This document shows positions 47,436 to 56,043 of a stretch of 64,000 nt of DNA, piece by piece. Under the pieces are notes generated by a model. It saw only the letters and a program-made list of their open reading frames with translations, was not told the DNA's origin and ran no database searches. Within the stretch, counting starts at the first letter, position 1. Each line of letters opens with the position of its first letter. The stretch lies in contig SACZ01000003.1 of the NCBI GenBank assembly GCA_023369685.1, positions 582,818-646,817 of the forward strand, read 5' to 3'. Origin of the DNA: Prolixibacteraceae bacterium JC049 (lineage in GTDB: Bacteria; Bacteroidota; Bacteroidia; Bacteroidales; Prolixibacteraceae). A program made the position numbers and the translations under genes.

Positions 47436-48689
47436 ATGCATAAACTAACATTTACATTAAAACAGCACACGCCTCTAATTCATTTTCAGCACGACCAACA
47501 TGGGGCTACGTTACGGGCTACAGAGTTGAAGCCTAAGTTGGATAGGTTTTTGATAAGTCTTGAAAATTTAACGGAATTAGCAAATGAGCAAGAGGTTCCA
47601 AAAGAAGAGTATAAATCGTATTTTATAAACAATGGGAAAACACATTTGGCGTTGGATTATAAAGTAAGGATTGTGGATACTATTGAAAAGGATGGCTATC
47701 CTTTTGATATTCCAGAAGGCTACCCATTGTTTTTTGGGAACATGGACCAACATGGAAGAGATCGTAAATTTTTAACCTTTTCAACTGATCTTACAATTGA
47801 AGTCTTCTCATTCAAAACAGAACTTTTGGATTGTGTTGATAATCATATTCATAAGTTCTTCTTATACCACAATTTCGGTTCACGACAATCAAAGGGGTTT
47901 GGGTCTTTTTCTCTTGATATGGTACCTCAGGTAAACGACTTTGATCTTTCGTTTTACCTAAACCTAGATGATAAAAACGATTATATCTTAACAAAATCTA
48001 TTAAAAATAGTCGGGTAAATAATGAAATTAGAAACTTTACCCGTTTGTTTGCCCAAATTGATATCTTTTATAAAAGCCTTAGAAGTGGGATAAATCGAAA
48101 AGGCGGTGATGATAAATCTAAGTTTTATATAAAACCAGTTATTTTTCATTATGCAAAAGATAGACTACGAAAGCAATGGGATAAAAAGTCGATAAAAGAA
48201 AGATATCTTACAGAAGAAGAATACCCTGAACTAAGTATAAATGAACAAATAGAAAAACACGACTATTCAGATGTTCTAACATATAGTTCTAACGAGGAAC
48301 CTCATCTTTTATTAAAAGATTTATTTGGTCTAAGTACCGTTGAAAATTGGAAAAAATACGATGCCATAGTAACAAAAACTAATGCAGAAGCTCTTCGTTT
48401 TGCTTCACCTCTTCTGATAAAACCAATCCAGATGTCAGAGAATCAGTACTTCGTTGGTTTGAAATTTAAAGATATCGACAATGGATTTTTTGATAAAACA
48501 TTTGAGGTAGAGTTTGGGCAACAGACTGGCCTAGAATTAAAAACTCCCGAAAGTTTTAGTTGGAATGATTTTATAACATACATGAAGAATGACCTTCCTA
48601 GTTTAAGAAGTAGATGTAAGTCGAGTGAGAAACTTACTAGCCAACCCGAATATTGGATATTAAAGAATATTTACGAACAAATAAGCTGA
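47436..48689 (+). CDS. cmr1: type III-B RAMP protein Cmr1
   Basis: A 417-residue RAMP protein starting MHKLTFTLKQHTPLIHFQHD, the usual Cmr1 start in Bacteroidota, with ATLRATELKPKLDRFLI and a Gly-rich loop FGSRQSKGFGSF at about 148-158. Cmr1 caps the Cmr complex near the 3' end of the crRNA and helps target RNA capture. It follows corA by 5 bp and begins the cmr gene set. Confidence 0.9.
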   Translation: MHKLTFTLKQHTPLIHFQHDQHGATLRATELKPKLDRFLISLENLTELANEQEVPKEEYKSYFINNGKTHLALDYKVRIVDTIEKDGYPFDIPEGYPLFFGNMDQHGRDRKFLTFSTDLTIEVFSFKTELLDCVDNHIHKFFLYHNFGSRQSKGFGSFSLDMVPQVNDFDLSFYLNLDDKNDYILTKSIKNSRVNNEIRNFTRLFAQIDIFYKSLRSGINRKGGDDKSKFYIKPVIFHYAKDRLRKQWDKKSIKERYLTEEEYPELSINEQIEKHDYSDVLTYSSNEEPHLLLKDLFGLSTVENWKKYDAIVTKTNAEALRFASPLLIKPIQMSENQYFVGLKFKDIDNGFFDKTFEVEFGQQTGLELKTPESFSWNDFITYMKNDLPSLRSRCKSSEKLTSQPEYWILKNIYEQIS

Positions 48690-48694
48690 ATTAA

Positions 48695-50275
48695 ATGAAA
48701 TATACCGCATTAACCATAGGTCCCATTATATCGTCTTTGGGGTTGGCGCGCAAAACCCGGGAGATATGGGCTGCAAGCTACTTCTTTAGTTATTTTATGC
48801 AGCTGGTTTTAGAAAATTTAAAAGAAAATGGTATTGTCGACAATGTAATATTGCCATATCCGAACAAAGAAGAGCTAAGCGATAGTTTAGGCTTGGAACA
48901 AAGCGACAAAACAGGGCTCTTTCCCGACCGCATAATGCTTCAATCAGAAGAGGGCTTGTATACCAAGCTTGAAGGAGCGGTAACACAAGCCATTGCAACC
49001 TCAAGTGATGAGTTTAAGGTGCAACAAAATTATTTGAAGGATTATTTAAGCATTAGAATGCTGGAAATAAACAGTTCTGAATTGACAAGCAACAATGCTG
49101 TTTTCGAGCTAAACAGTTTATTGGCAGCAATGGAGCTTCAAGGGCAATACATTCCTACCGATAAATTAAAGTTTGTTGAGATGCTTGAGAAAATCCTCTT
49201 TACAAAACTTTATAAATCAAAGTTTGGGAGTGAAGGTTATCCGTCAATAATTGAAATAGCAACAGAGAGGATTACCTTTACTGATACAGAAAAGGAATTG
49301 TTTATTGAGTTAAAAAAGAATACCAACGACGATGAAGATGCAATTTGGGAAAAACTTTTGGAGATTGAAAGGCATGAAAAAGCAAGGGTAAAAGCACAAG
49401 ACGATAGCTTTACAGTAAACGACTGCTCGGTTTATAAGAAACTCAAACTTTCGAATAAGTATATTGCTATTGTTCAGGCCGATGGCGACAATGTGGGAAA
49501 ACTGATAAAGGCGATTTATGAAAGTGCTACCCCCGAAGCAATTGTAGAATTTTCGAAATCGCTTTCGAAATTTGCACTAAAAGCTGCCGATGTAATTGAA
49601 ACCTGGGGAGGCAAAACAATATATGCAGGAGGAGATGACCTACTGTTTTTTGCACCTCTGGAAAACCACCAAAACAAATACATTACCGACCTAATTAATG
49701 AGATTGATGCTGTTTTTGCAGAACAAATCTTAAATAACGAAAAATTAAGCAGTTATTTGTCTAACCCAGAGCCCTCTATGTCGTACGGAGTTTCCATCTC
49801 GTATTATAAATATCCTATGCACGAGGCCGTAAATAATGCCCAGTATCTGTTATTTTCAATGGCTAAACAAACAGAAACCAAGAATGCAATAGCTTTTCGT
49901 TTACTGAAACACAGCGGACAAGATTATACAACCATACTTCATAAAAACGAAAAACTATATAAAGAGCACCTGCACGATTTATTATGCCTTTCAGATGGCT
50001 TAGACTTTAACTCTTTGTTATATAATTTGAACAGAGATAGTTTTATTCTTAAAAATCTATTAGCAGCTAATAACAGAGACATAACCCGGTTAAACAGCTA
50101 TTTTACTAATTTCTATAAAAAAGAAATACATGTTGGTTCCGAAGCCTTTATTGAGAAACTGAAAACAATACTTTTCGATTCATTTTCCGATACAAACGAT
50201 TTCGATATTACGCTGAATCAGGTTAAAGGGGTTTTGCAACTTGTGAAATTTTTAAATACCAAAAAACACAATTAG
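48695..50275 (+). CDS. cas10: Cas10/Cmr2 polymerase-like large subunit
   Basis: A 526-residue Cas10, shorter than HD-containing homologues. Two palm domains are seen: the first with IVQADGDNVGKL (D263, D265) and the second with the cyclase motif AGGDDLLFF (GGDD at 312-315), intact. The N-terminus has the ARKTREIWAASYFFSY helix typical of Cmr2, and no His-Asp nuclease motif is visible, so DNA cleavage is not expected. On target RNA binding it should make a nucleotide second messenger; the nrn-corA context points to SAM-AMP. It starts 5 bp after cmr1. Confidence 0.95.
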   Translation: MKYTALTIGPIISSLGLARKTREIWAASYFFSYFMQLVLENLKENGIVDNVILPYPNKEELSDSLGLEQSDKTGLFPDRIMLQSEEGLYTKLEGAVTQAIATSSDEFKVQQNYLKDYLSIRMLEINSSELTSNNAVFELNSLLAAMELQGQYIPTDKLKFVEMLEKILFTKLYKSKFGSEGYPSIIEIATERITFTDTEKELFIELKKNTNDDEDAIWEKLLEIERHEKARVKAQDDSFTVNDCSVYKKLKLSNKYIAIVQADGDNVGKLIKAIYESATPEAIVEFSKSLSKFALKAADVIETWGGKTIYAGGDDLLFFAPLENHQNKYITDLINEIDAVFAEQILNNEKLSSYLSNPEPSMSYGVSISYYKYPMHEAVNNAQYLLFSMAKQTETKNAIAFRLLKHSGQDYTTILHKNEKLYKEHLHDLLCLSDGLDFNSLLYNLNRDSFILKNLLAANNRDITRLNSYFTNFYKKEIHVGSEAFIEKLKTILFDSFSDTNDFDITLNQVKGVLQLVKFLNTKKHN

Positions 50276-50277
50276 CT

Positions 50278-51396
50278 ATGAGGTATTTAGTAAAACTAAC
50301 ACCGCTCGATTCCTTCTTTTTTGGTAGCGAATCGAAATACAAAAAGAAAAAAAATGAAAAAGGTGAACTCCTTGAAGATTATGAAGCCGATTATTTTCAA
50401 AAATCGCTCCGTTTTCCGCAGCAAACAACCCTGTTGGGAGTACTCAGGTATCATATTTTACAGCAAAATCGGTGGCTTTGTACAGCAGAAAAACCAAAAC
50501 TAAGCAATGCTGCCCAAAATGCAATTGGCAGGTTTAGTTTTAGTATGAAGCACGATAATAGTTTTGGATATATAGAATCCATATCGCCTGTTAGAATAAT
50601 TAATGATGAAGGCATTATGTACAGTCCCAATGCAAAATACCTAATTATTGCAGAGAAGGAAGAGGAGGGCAATAAAGTAAAGTTCGTTGATACCATTACA
50701 TTAACAGACATCAACTCGAAAAACAACATTGGCAATGTACAACACTTAACCCTTAAAGGTTACGACGAAAAGGAAGGTTTATCGGATTTTTTAACCTGCA
50801 ATGAAGAAACAAGCATTCTGAATTATAATAAAGTTTTTATAGCCAACGAACAAATAGGGATAACCAAAGCTAAGGATGGACAGGCCGACGATAAAGCTTT
50901 TTATAAACAAACTTCGTATAAACTCAAATCTGGCTATTCCTTTGCATTTTATGCAGAGTTGAACAACCAGTTTAAACCCCAAAATGGCTTAGTACGCATG
51001 GGGGCAGAAAAAAGTCCATTTAAAATAAGTTTCGACCCAATTATCGAAAACAAGACCTCAAATACCTCTGTCCCGCAATTATCGGATGGAGAAGAGTATT
51101 GCCTTACATTTATTGCCGACACCTACATTGAAAACAAAGAGAAGTTTGATACAGCAATACGCAATAGTTCGCTTAGCATTATTAACACCTTGCCATTCCG
51201 TTTCTTTAATAATGGGAAGGCTCATTACGACATATCTGAGCGTAGCGACAGGTATAATTTAGTACAACGGGGTTCTGTGGCATATTTTAGTGATAGACAA
51301 AGTCTAGAGCAGCTTATCAAACTAATCGAGGATCACAAAAAATTCGTAAAAATAGGTTACAACCAATTCAATATTTCAACTCAGAAAATTAATTAA
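50278..51396 (+). CDS. cmr3: type III-B RAMP protein Cmr3
   Basis: A 372-residue RAMP protein with the Cmr3 N-terminus YLVKLTPLDSFFFGSES and the segment FPQQTTLLGVLRYHIL. Cmr3 binds the 5' handle of the crRNA next to Cas10. It begins 2 bp after the cas10 stop and ends 1 bp before cmr4. Confidence 0.9.
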   Translation: MRYLVKLTPLDSFFFGSESKYKKKKNEKGELLEDYEADYFQKSLRFPQQTTLLGVLRYHILQQNRWLCTAEKPKLSNAAQNAIGRFSFSMKHDNSFGYIESISPVRIINDEGIMYSPNAKYLIIAEKEEEGNKVKFVDTITLTDINSKNNIGNVQHLTLKGYDEKEGLSDFLTCNEETSILNYNKVFIANEQIGITKAKDGQADDKAFYKQTSYKLKSGYSFAFYAELNNQFKPQNGLVRMGAEKSPFKISFDPIIENKTSNTSVPQLSDGEEYCLTFIADTYIENKEKFDTAIRNSSLSIINTLPFRFFNNGKAHYDISERSDRYNLVQRGSVAYFSDRQSLEQLIKLIEDHKKFVKIGYNQFNISTQKIN

Positions 51397-51397
51397 A

Positions 51398-52198
51398 ATG
51401 ATAGCAAAATACTATACAATTACTGCACTTACCAATTTACATGTTGGGAGCGGAGATAATAATACAAGCGTTATTGATAAACAAATTCAACGCGATGCCA
51501 CAACAGGTCTTCCCTGCATATATGGTTCAAGTTTAAAAGGGGCATTAAAAGAGTTTTTCGACAACGAAAGCCAAAAAGAAAACCCGGAAATTACAAAGGC
51601 TCAGGTAAAAAAAATCTTTGGGACTGAAGAACAAACCGCTGCATACCGTTTCCTTTCGGCCGATTTATTGGCCTTGCCCCTGCGTAGTAACGTAAAACCT
51701 TACTATTTGGCAACATCTGCTTCGGTGATAGAAGAGTTTAAAAACAAGCTTAAAGATTTTAAAATTGGGAATATTGACGAAAACATACCTACTACAGTTA
51801 ATAATCCCATGATATACGAACCAACAGACCAACACAGGTTAGTTGAAGACTTTGAAACATTTAGATCTCTGAGTATTGATACTTATCCAACAAACCTGCT
51901 TCAGTTTATGCCAGATAAGAAAAAAACAATAATACTTTCAGACGAAGATCTTAAACGTTACTGTAACGACAGCCATTTACCAGTAATTGCACGAAATAAA
52001 ATTGGAGAAAACAATAACCTGTGGTACGAACAATTGTTGCCAAGGCAAACTATTTTGGGTTTTGCAGTTTTGTTTAATGACGAGGATGAAACCTTTAATG
52101 CTTTTAATGAGCTGCTGACTAACGAAAGCATTATCCATATTGGAGCAAATGCAACCGTTGGCATGGGCTTTTGTAAAATACGTTCTTTAACCATTTAA
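51398..52198 (+). CDS. cmr4: type III-B RAMP backbone nuclease Cmr4
   Basis: A 266-residue RAMP backbone subunit. It has TNLHVGSGD, the loop VIDKQIQRDATTGLPCIYGSSLKGAL and the C-terminal Gly-rich HIGANATVGMGF. D27 in VIDKQIQRD is in the place of the catalytic Asp that cuts target RNA every 6 nt in Cmr complexes, so RNA cleavage should be active. Confidence 0.93.
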   Translation: MIAKYYTITALTNLHVGSGDNNTSVIDKQIQRDATTGLPCIYGSSLKGALKEFFDNESQKENPEITKAQVKKIFGTEEQTAAYRFLSADLLALPLRSNVKPYYLATSASVIEEFKNKLKDFKIGNIDENIPTTVNNPMIYEPTDQHRLVEDFETFRSLSIDTYPTNLLQFMPDKKKTIILSDEDLKRYCNDSHLPVIARNKIGENNNLWYEQLLPRQTILGFAVLFNDEDETFNAFNELLTNESIIHIGANATVGMGFCKIRSLTI

Positions 52199-52209
52199 CA
52201 CTTTCCCAA

Positions 52210-52575
52210 ATGAAACAAAGAATAGAAAATTACTTCCCATTGGCATTAGAAGCACTTGAGGAATTTGAGATTGTTAACAACGGAAATATAAAAAAACCTT
52301 TTAATGGCTATGTTTCTTCTTTTGGGGCTTCCATTATCCAATCGAGCTTATTGCCTACCATTGCCTTTTATAAAGCGGTTGAAACAAGCGCTGAAGCCGA
52401 AAGAGAAAAAATTATAGATGCAATTTTTTGGATTGTTAACAATAGTGTTTCACCCAACAATCTTTTTGAGTATGTACAGAACCATGGCAACAAAGAGTTA
52501 CTGGTTGAAAAATTATTGGATGCCGCTACGGCCTTAAAATTAGCCATTAGAACGTTTAACCTTATAGAACCATAG
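52210..52575 (+). CDS. cmr5: type III-B small subunit Cmr5
   Basis: A 121-residue, nearly all-helical protein with the Cmr5 pattern of basic residues: SSFGASIIQSSLLPTIAFY and the NHGNKELLVEKLLDAATALKLAIRTF-type C-terminus. It forms the inner filament of the Cmr complex that lines the target RNA. It lies between cmr4 and cmr6 with gaps of 11 and 2 bp. Confidence 0.92.
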   Translation: MKQRIENYFPLALEALEEFEIVNNGNIKKPFNGYVSSFGASIIQSSLLPTIAFYKAVETSAEAEREKIIDAIFWIVNNSVSPNNLFEYVQNHGNKELLVEKLLDAATALKLAIRTFNLIEP

Positions 52576-52577
52576 CT

Positions 52578-54269
52578 ATGAGTAAGAATATTGGATTAAT
52601 TTTTAATAAACATTATTATAATGGGATTGATTTTAGCGTTGTTGGAGTAAATACAGACCATTTAAACGACGACGAGAAAGATGCCCACAAAAGAAAATTG
52701 GAAAGAAACAAAGACACCTTTGAAGGCTGGAACGAAAAAATAACAGAGAGTTGTCTTGATACAGAAAATATTACGCCATGTCTTTTTAATAAACATGGAT
52801 TCAGTTTAGAAACGATGTATCCTGGCTTGCTTTGTGGTTCTGGGTATGCCCACGAATCGAAAATGACAGGCGAATTTAAACTAGGTTATCATTTCGATTT
52901 TACAACCGGATTACCTGTTATTCCGGGCTCATCAATAAAAGGGGTACTGCGCAGTGCTTTTAAGTATCCTGCATATATTGTTGAAAAACTTCAGGAAATA
53001 GATAATTATTATATACAAAACGAACCCGATGTTGAGGAGCTTGAAAAAAACATATTTATAGGCGAACTAAACAATCATAGTATACCCACATACAAGTGCG
53101 ATGTGTTTTTCGATGCTTTTCCTGTGAATACCCAAGAGCAGGATGGGAAATTTCTGGACAACGATTATATTACACCACATACAAAAGGCCCGCTAAAGAA
53201 CCCAACTCCTCTGCAATTTTTAAAGGTACTACCACGGGTTAGTTATGTTTTTCAATTCCGTTTATCCGATATCGGCATAAAAGCAAGCCATAAAGAGGAG
53301 CTATTTAAGCAAATACTACGCGACTTAGGACTTGGAGCCAAAACCAACGTCGGCTATGGCCAGCTTGATATATCGGCAGAAGAAAAAAGAGAGGAAGAAA
53401 GACAGAAACTCGCATTACAAAAAGAAAAAGAGAAACTGATTAACGATGTATTCGCATCTATAATTAGTGAGCTAATGTCTGCAATTGATAATGAAGATCT
53501 AAAACTATCCACAGATTTAAATACCAAACTTCAAGAATATTTCAATAAAAACAAGGATGCTTTATTTACAGAAGTTTCAGATTATTATGCCATTGAAGAA
53601 AAATACAAACATTTTTTATTGGAGCAAAACCAAATCAGGTATGCGAGATTATGTAATGAACTGAACGGTTTTTTGCAAAAGGATAAAATAGATGAGGCAA
53701 GGAATATTTTTAATCAAATTGAAACTATTCAGAATAACAATCAAGTTGAAAAAAGCCCTGTTTATGGTTATGCTGAATTATTTATTTCAGCTAAAGACAA
53801 TATTGAAAAGGAAGAATGGAGCAAAGCAAAAAAGGATTTAGACAACCTAAAACAAAAAGTACCTCAAGAAAATACTTTTTATATAAATATTGAAAGGCTT
53901 TTGGATATATGCAAGGATAATTTAGTAAGCATCTTGCCTGATGATAACACAATGAACATAGACACATTACTGAACGTGCAAAGGGCAAGTCAGATAAATG
54001 ATAAATTGATACGACAATGGCTTAAAGAATTGGGCAAACGAGAAAAAGATTTGAAAGAGCCTTTTATTAGGAATACAAAAGTACAAGACAAACTGAAGGA
54101 ACATATTATCAAATTAAAATCAGAAGTTTACTGTGACATTAATAAGCTGAATACGGCGAATCATAAGGAAAAGAATATATGGGAAAAAAGGCCTGTCAAA
54201 TACAATGATATTTACAAACCATTAAAGCGACTTATTGGAGAAACAAAAGCAGGCAGTCTATTCAGCTAA
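52578..54269 (+). CDS. cmr6: type III-B RAMP protein Cmr6 with a large C-terminal extension
   Basis: A 563-residue protein. Residues 1-265 are a complete Cmr6: GLLCGSGYAHESK, LPVIPGSSIKGVLRSAF, the FFDAFP segment and the final Gly-rich loop LGLGAKTNVGYGQLDI at about 248-263. A charged Glu/Lys/Gln helix (about 268-290) then leads into about 270 further residues rich in helices, Lys, Glu and Asn, unlike a RAMP. The extension is as long as the core and has no motif I recognise. It may form part of the complex surface or bind the membrane effector or crRNA end (inference). Confidence 0.9.
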   Translation: MSKNIGLIFNKHYYNGIDFSVVGVNTDHLNDDEKDAHKRKLERNKDTFEGWNEKITESCLDTENITPCLFNKHGFSLETMYPGLLCGSGYAHESKMTGEFKLGYHFDFTTGLPVIPGSSIKGVLRSAFKYPAYIVEKLQEIDNYYIQNEPDVEELEKNIFIGELNNHSIPTYKCDVFFDAFPVNTQEQDGKFLDNDYITPHTKGPLKNPTPLQFLKVLPRVSYVFQFRLSDIGIKASHKEELFKQILRDLGLGAKTNVGYGQLDISAEEKREEERQKLALQKEKEKLINDVFASIISELMSAIDNEDLKLSTDLNTKLQEYFNKNKDALFTEVSDYYAIEEKYKHFLLEQNQIRYARLCNELNGFLQKDKIDEARNIFNQIETIQNNNQVEKSPVYGYAELFISAKDNIEKEEWSKAKKDLDNLKQKVPQENTFYINIERLLDICKDNLVSILPDDNTMNIDTLLNVQRASQINDKLIRQWLKELGKREKDLKEPFIRNTKVQDKLKEHIIKLKSEVYCDINKLNTANHKEKNIWEKRPVKYNDIYKPLKRLIGETKAGSLFS

Positions 54270-54278
54270 GAATACAAT

Positions 54279-54998
54279 ATGAAAAAAATGACTAATATAA
54301 CCACTTACCAACTAACGCCCCACCTTGCGCCGGGCGAAAGCGTGCAGGTGTTCGACTCGTTACATTTGCGCGAGCTCGTAAACCACCTGGTTCGCGAAAG
54401 TTGGGACGAATTAGAACAGCAGGAGATTAGCCCCAACCTATTTTTTAACCGCGATATCATAACCAACAATACCCTTATAGGCTATCCGTTGGTGATTTAC
54501 CATTATGTGGATGGCCAATTTTACCTAACGGGTATTAATGAGGGAGCAAAGGCCGTTGATTTTATTGCAACAAGGTACAAGACTCCGTTCGAGCACAAGA
54601 AGATTCTGTTCTCGGGATTTAAATTGTTTAAAAGAGAAACGTTTAGCGATGAATATTCTCATAAGAAGTATACGTATGCTTTGCAAAACTGGATTCCGGT
54701 ACATCATCGCGAGAATGAGAAGTTTAATCGATTGAATTTGCTGGAGAAGGCAATATTGATGCAGCAACAACTGGAGAAACACATAAAGCAAGAGTTGTGT
54801 AAATACCTTGAACTAAATATGGAGGAGGTAGATTCCGAAATTACTGAAATTACTTATAAACAACTGGAACCCGTTTTGTATAAGGGGTATAAGTTTTGGA
54901 CTTATGATATTGAGTTTAAATGCAACTTACAGTTGCCCGGATTTATTTGTTTGGGTAACAACAAGGCTTTAGGCTACGGCAGAGTTGTGAAGCTGTAG
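54279..54998 (+). CDS. cas6: CRISPR pre-crRNA endonuclease Cas6
   Basis: A 239-residue RAMP-fold endoribonuclease with the C-terminal Gly-rich loop LGNNKALGYGRVV (about 226-238) of Cas6 and candidate catalytic histidines in WIPVHHREN. It cuts the repeat RNA to free crRNAs; the repeat forms a short GAAGC/GCTTC hairpin. The first 150 bp have a higher GC content than the preceding cmr6 extension, so the 3' part of cmr6 and cas6 may have different histories. It follows cmr6 by 9 bp and is the last gene before array 2. Confidence 0.9.
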   Translation: MKKMTNITTYQLTPHLAPGESVQVFDSLHLRELVNHLVRESWDELEQQEISPNLFFNRDIITNNTLIGYPLVIYHYVDGQFYLTGINEGAKAVDFIATRYKTPFEHKKILFSGFKLFKRETFSDEYSHKKYTYALQNWIPVHHRENEKFNRLNLLEKAILMQQQLEKHIKQELCKYLELNMEEVDSEITEITYKQLEPVLYKGYKFWTYDIEFKCNLQLPGFICLGNNKALGYGRVVKL

Positions 54999-55032
54999 CG
55001 AAAATATCGTTCTTTGAAATATTGGAAGCTAG

Positions 55033-55150
55033 AGATTGTGTTGCAGAGAGCTAAGGGGAAAGAGCCAAGGATATGGAGTCAGAATGCTAATGTAGAGGCG
55101 CAATATTTTGCGTCTTTTACAGTTTTGCAGAAGGAAACCGGATTCCGGAA
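55033..55150 (+). repeat. orphan array trailer repeat, copy 2, after cas6
   Basis: Begins AGATTGTGTTGCAGAGAG and matches the trailer of array 3 over about 118 bp, including AATGCTAATGTAGAGGCGCAA-like and TTTTGCAGAAGGAAACCGGA blocks. No repeat-spacer units precede it; only GAAGCT at 55025-55030 recalls a repeat. It looks like the tail of a lost array or a recombination scar. Confidence 0.7.
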
Positions 55151-55263
55151 AAAATGGAAACCGGGTCGAATGCCAAGCGTCATCGCGATTGTAAAAGAAG
55201 CGATCTGTTCTATTCTTTTATATAACAAGATACAGGAACAATGGGTTGTAATTATTATGTTCC

Positions 55264-55365
55264 TATAAAAACGTAAAAGTGGGAGTTTTGCAGAATATGG
55301 CCGTTTTACATACGATTTTCTCGTGATGTAGCCCTTGTGTAGTGCGGATTTTTACATATCTTTAT
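55264..55365 (+). promoter_or_regulatory. CRISPR leader 2 (102 bp)
   Basis: Differs from leader 1 at three positions (two GCAT to ACAT changes and one C to T). Homology to the sequence before leader 1 continues upstream to about 55177, with the shared block TCATCGCGATTGTAAA and GAAGCGATCTGTTC. Confidence 0.85.
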
Positions 55366-56024
55366 GTCGAAGCGCATGCTTCAGATTTCGATCACTGAGA
55401 CACTTATATAAACGCTTGATAGTATTCGAAAATGGGTCGAAGCGCATGCTTCAGATTTCGATCACTGAGACAAAAACAGATATAGGAGAATACCCCACAA
55501 ATCTCTGTCGAAGCGCATGCTTCAGATTTCGATCACTGAGACCAAAACCACCCCTAAGAGATATATAGCATATCAGTCGAAGCGCATGCTTCAGATTTCG
55601 ATCACTGAGACGTAACCATTAATTAAAGTGTTTTTCGATACAATTGTCGAAGCGCATGCTTCAGATTTCGATCACTGAGACAATAAGATACTGTAGAAGA
55701 AATCAACAAGTTGAGTCGAAGCGCATGCTTCAGATTTCGATCACTGAGACATTTTTTATTATTAATTGTTGTGCTGAATTCTTGTCGAAGCGCATGCTTC
55801 AGATTTCGATCACTGAGACTTCTTGGAGGGAACATATCCTGTAAAGAGAACTGTCGAAGCGTATGCTTCAGATTTCGATCACTGAGACTCTAATCGAATT
55901 GAATCTCTCTTTTCTAGGAGAGCGTCGAAGCGTATGCTTCAGATTTCGATCACTGAGACATGAAAACAGTATCTTGGCCGTTGACTATAGTATCGTCGAA
56001 GCGCATGCTTCAGATTTCGATCAC
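55366..56024 (+). CRISPR. CRISPR array 2: nine full repeats, nine spacers, truncated tenth repeat
   Basis: Repeats start at 55366, 55436, 55507, 55576, 55646, 55715, 55784, 55853 and 55924, with spacers of 33-35 bp. The tenth repeat (55995-56024) keeps only 30 of 36 bp; its last six bases TGAGAC are replaced by ACTCAT. Repeats 1-7 and 10 have GCAT in the hairpin loop, repeats 8 and 9 have GTAT as in arrays 1 and 3. The reverse transcriptase gene starts 19 bp after the truncated repeat. Confidence 0.97.
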
Positions 56025-56043
56025 ACTCATAAACTCAAGGATT

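Noticed and set aside
55335-55893. Several open frames of 60-80 codons inside array 2 on both strands, and one in array 3 (58422-58697)
   Set aside because: They translate the CRISPR repeats (recurring peptides such as SKRMLQISITET) and are not genes.
55960-56043. 28-codon N-terminal extension of the reverse transcriptase
   Set aside because: It translates a spacer and the truncated repeat; the ATG at 56044 gives a normal start.
56025-56043. Retron msr-msd RNA for the retron-like reverse transcriptase
   Set aside because: The space before the gene is a CRISPR array and 19 bp of linker; no msr-msd-type inverted repeats are seen.
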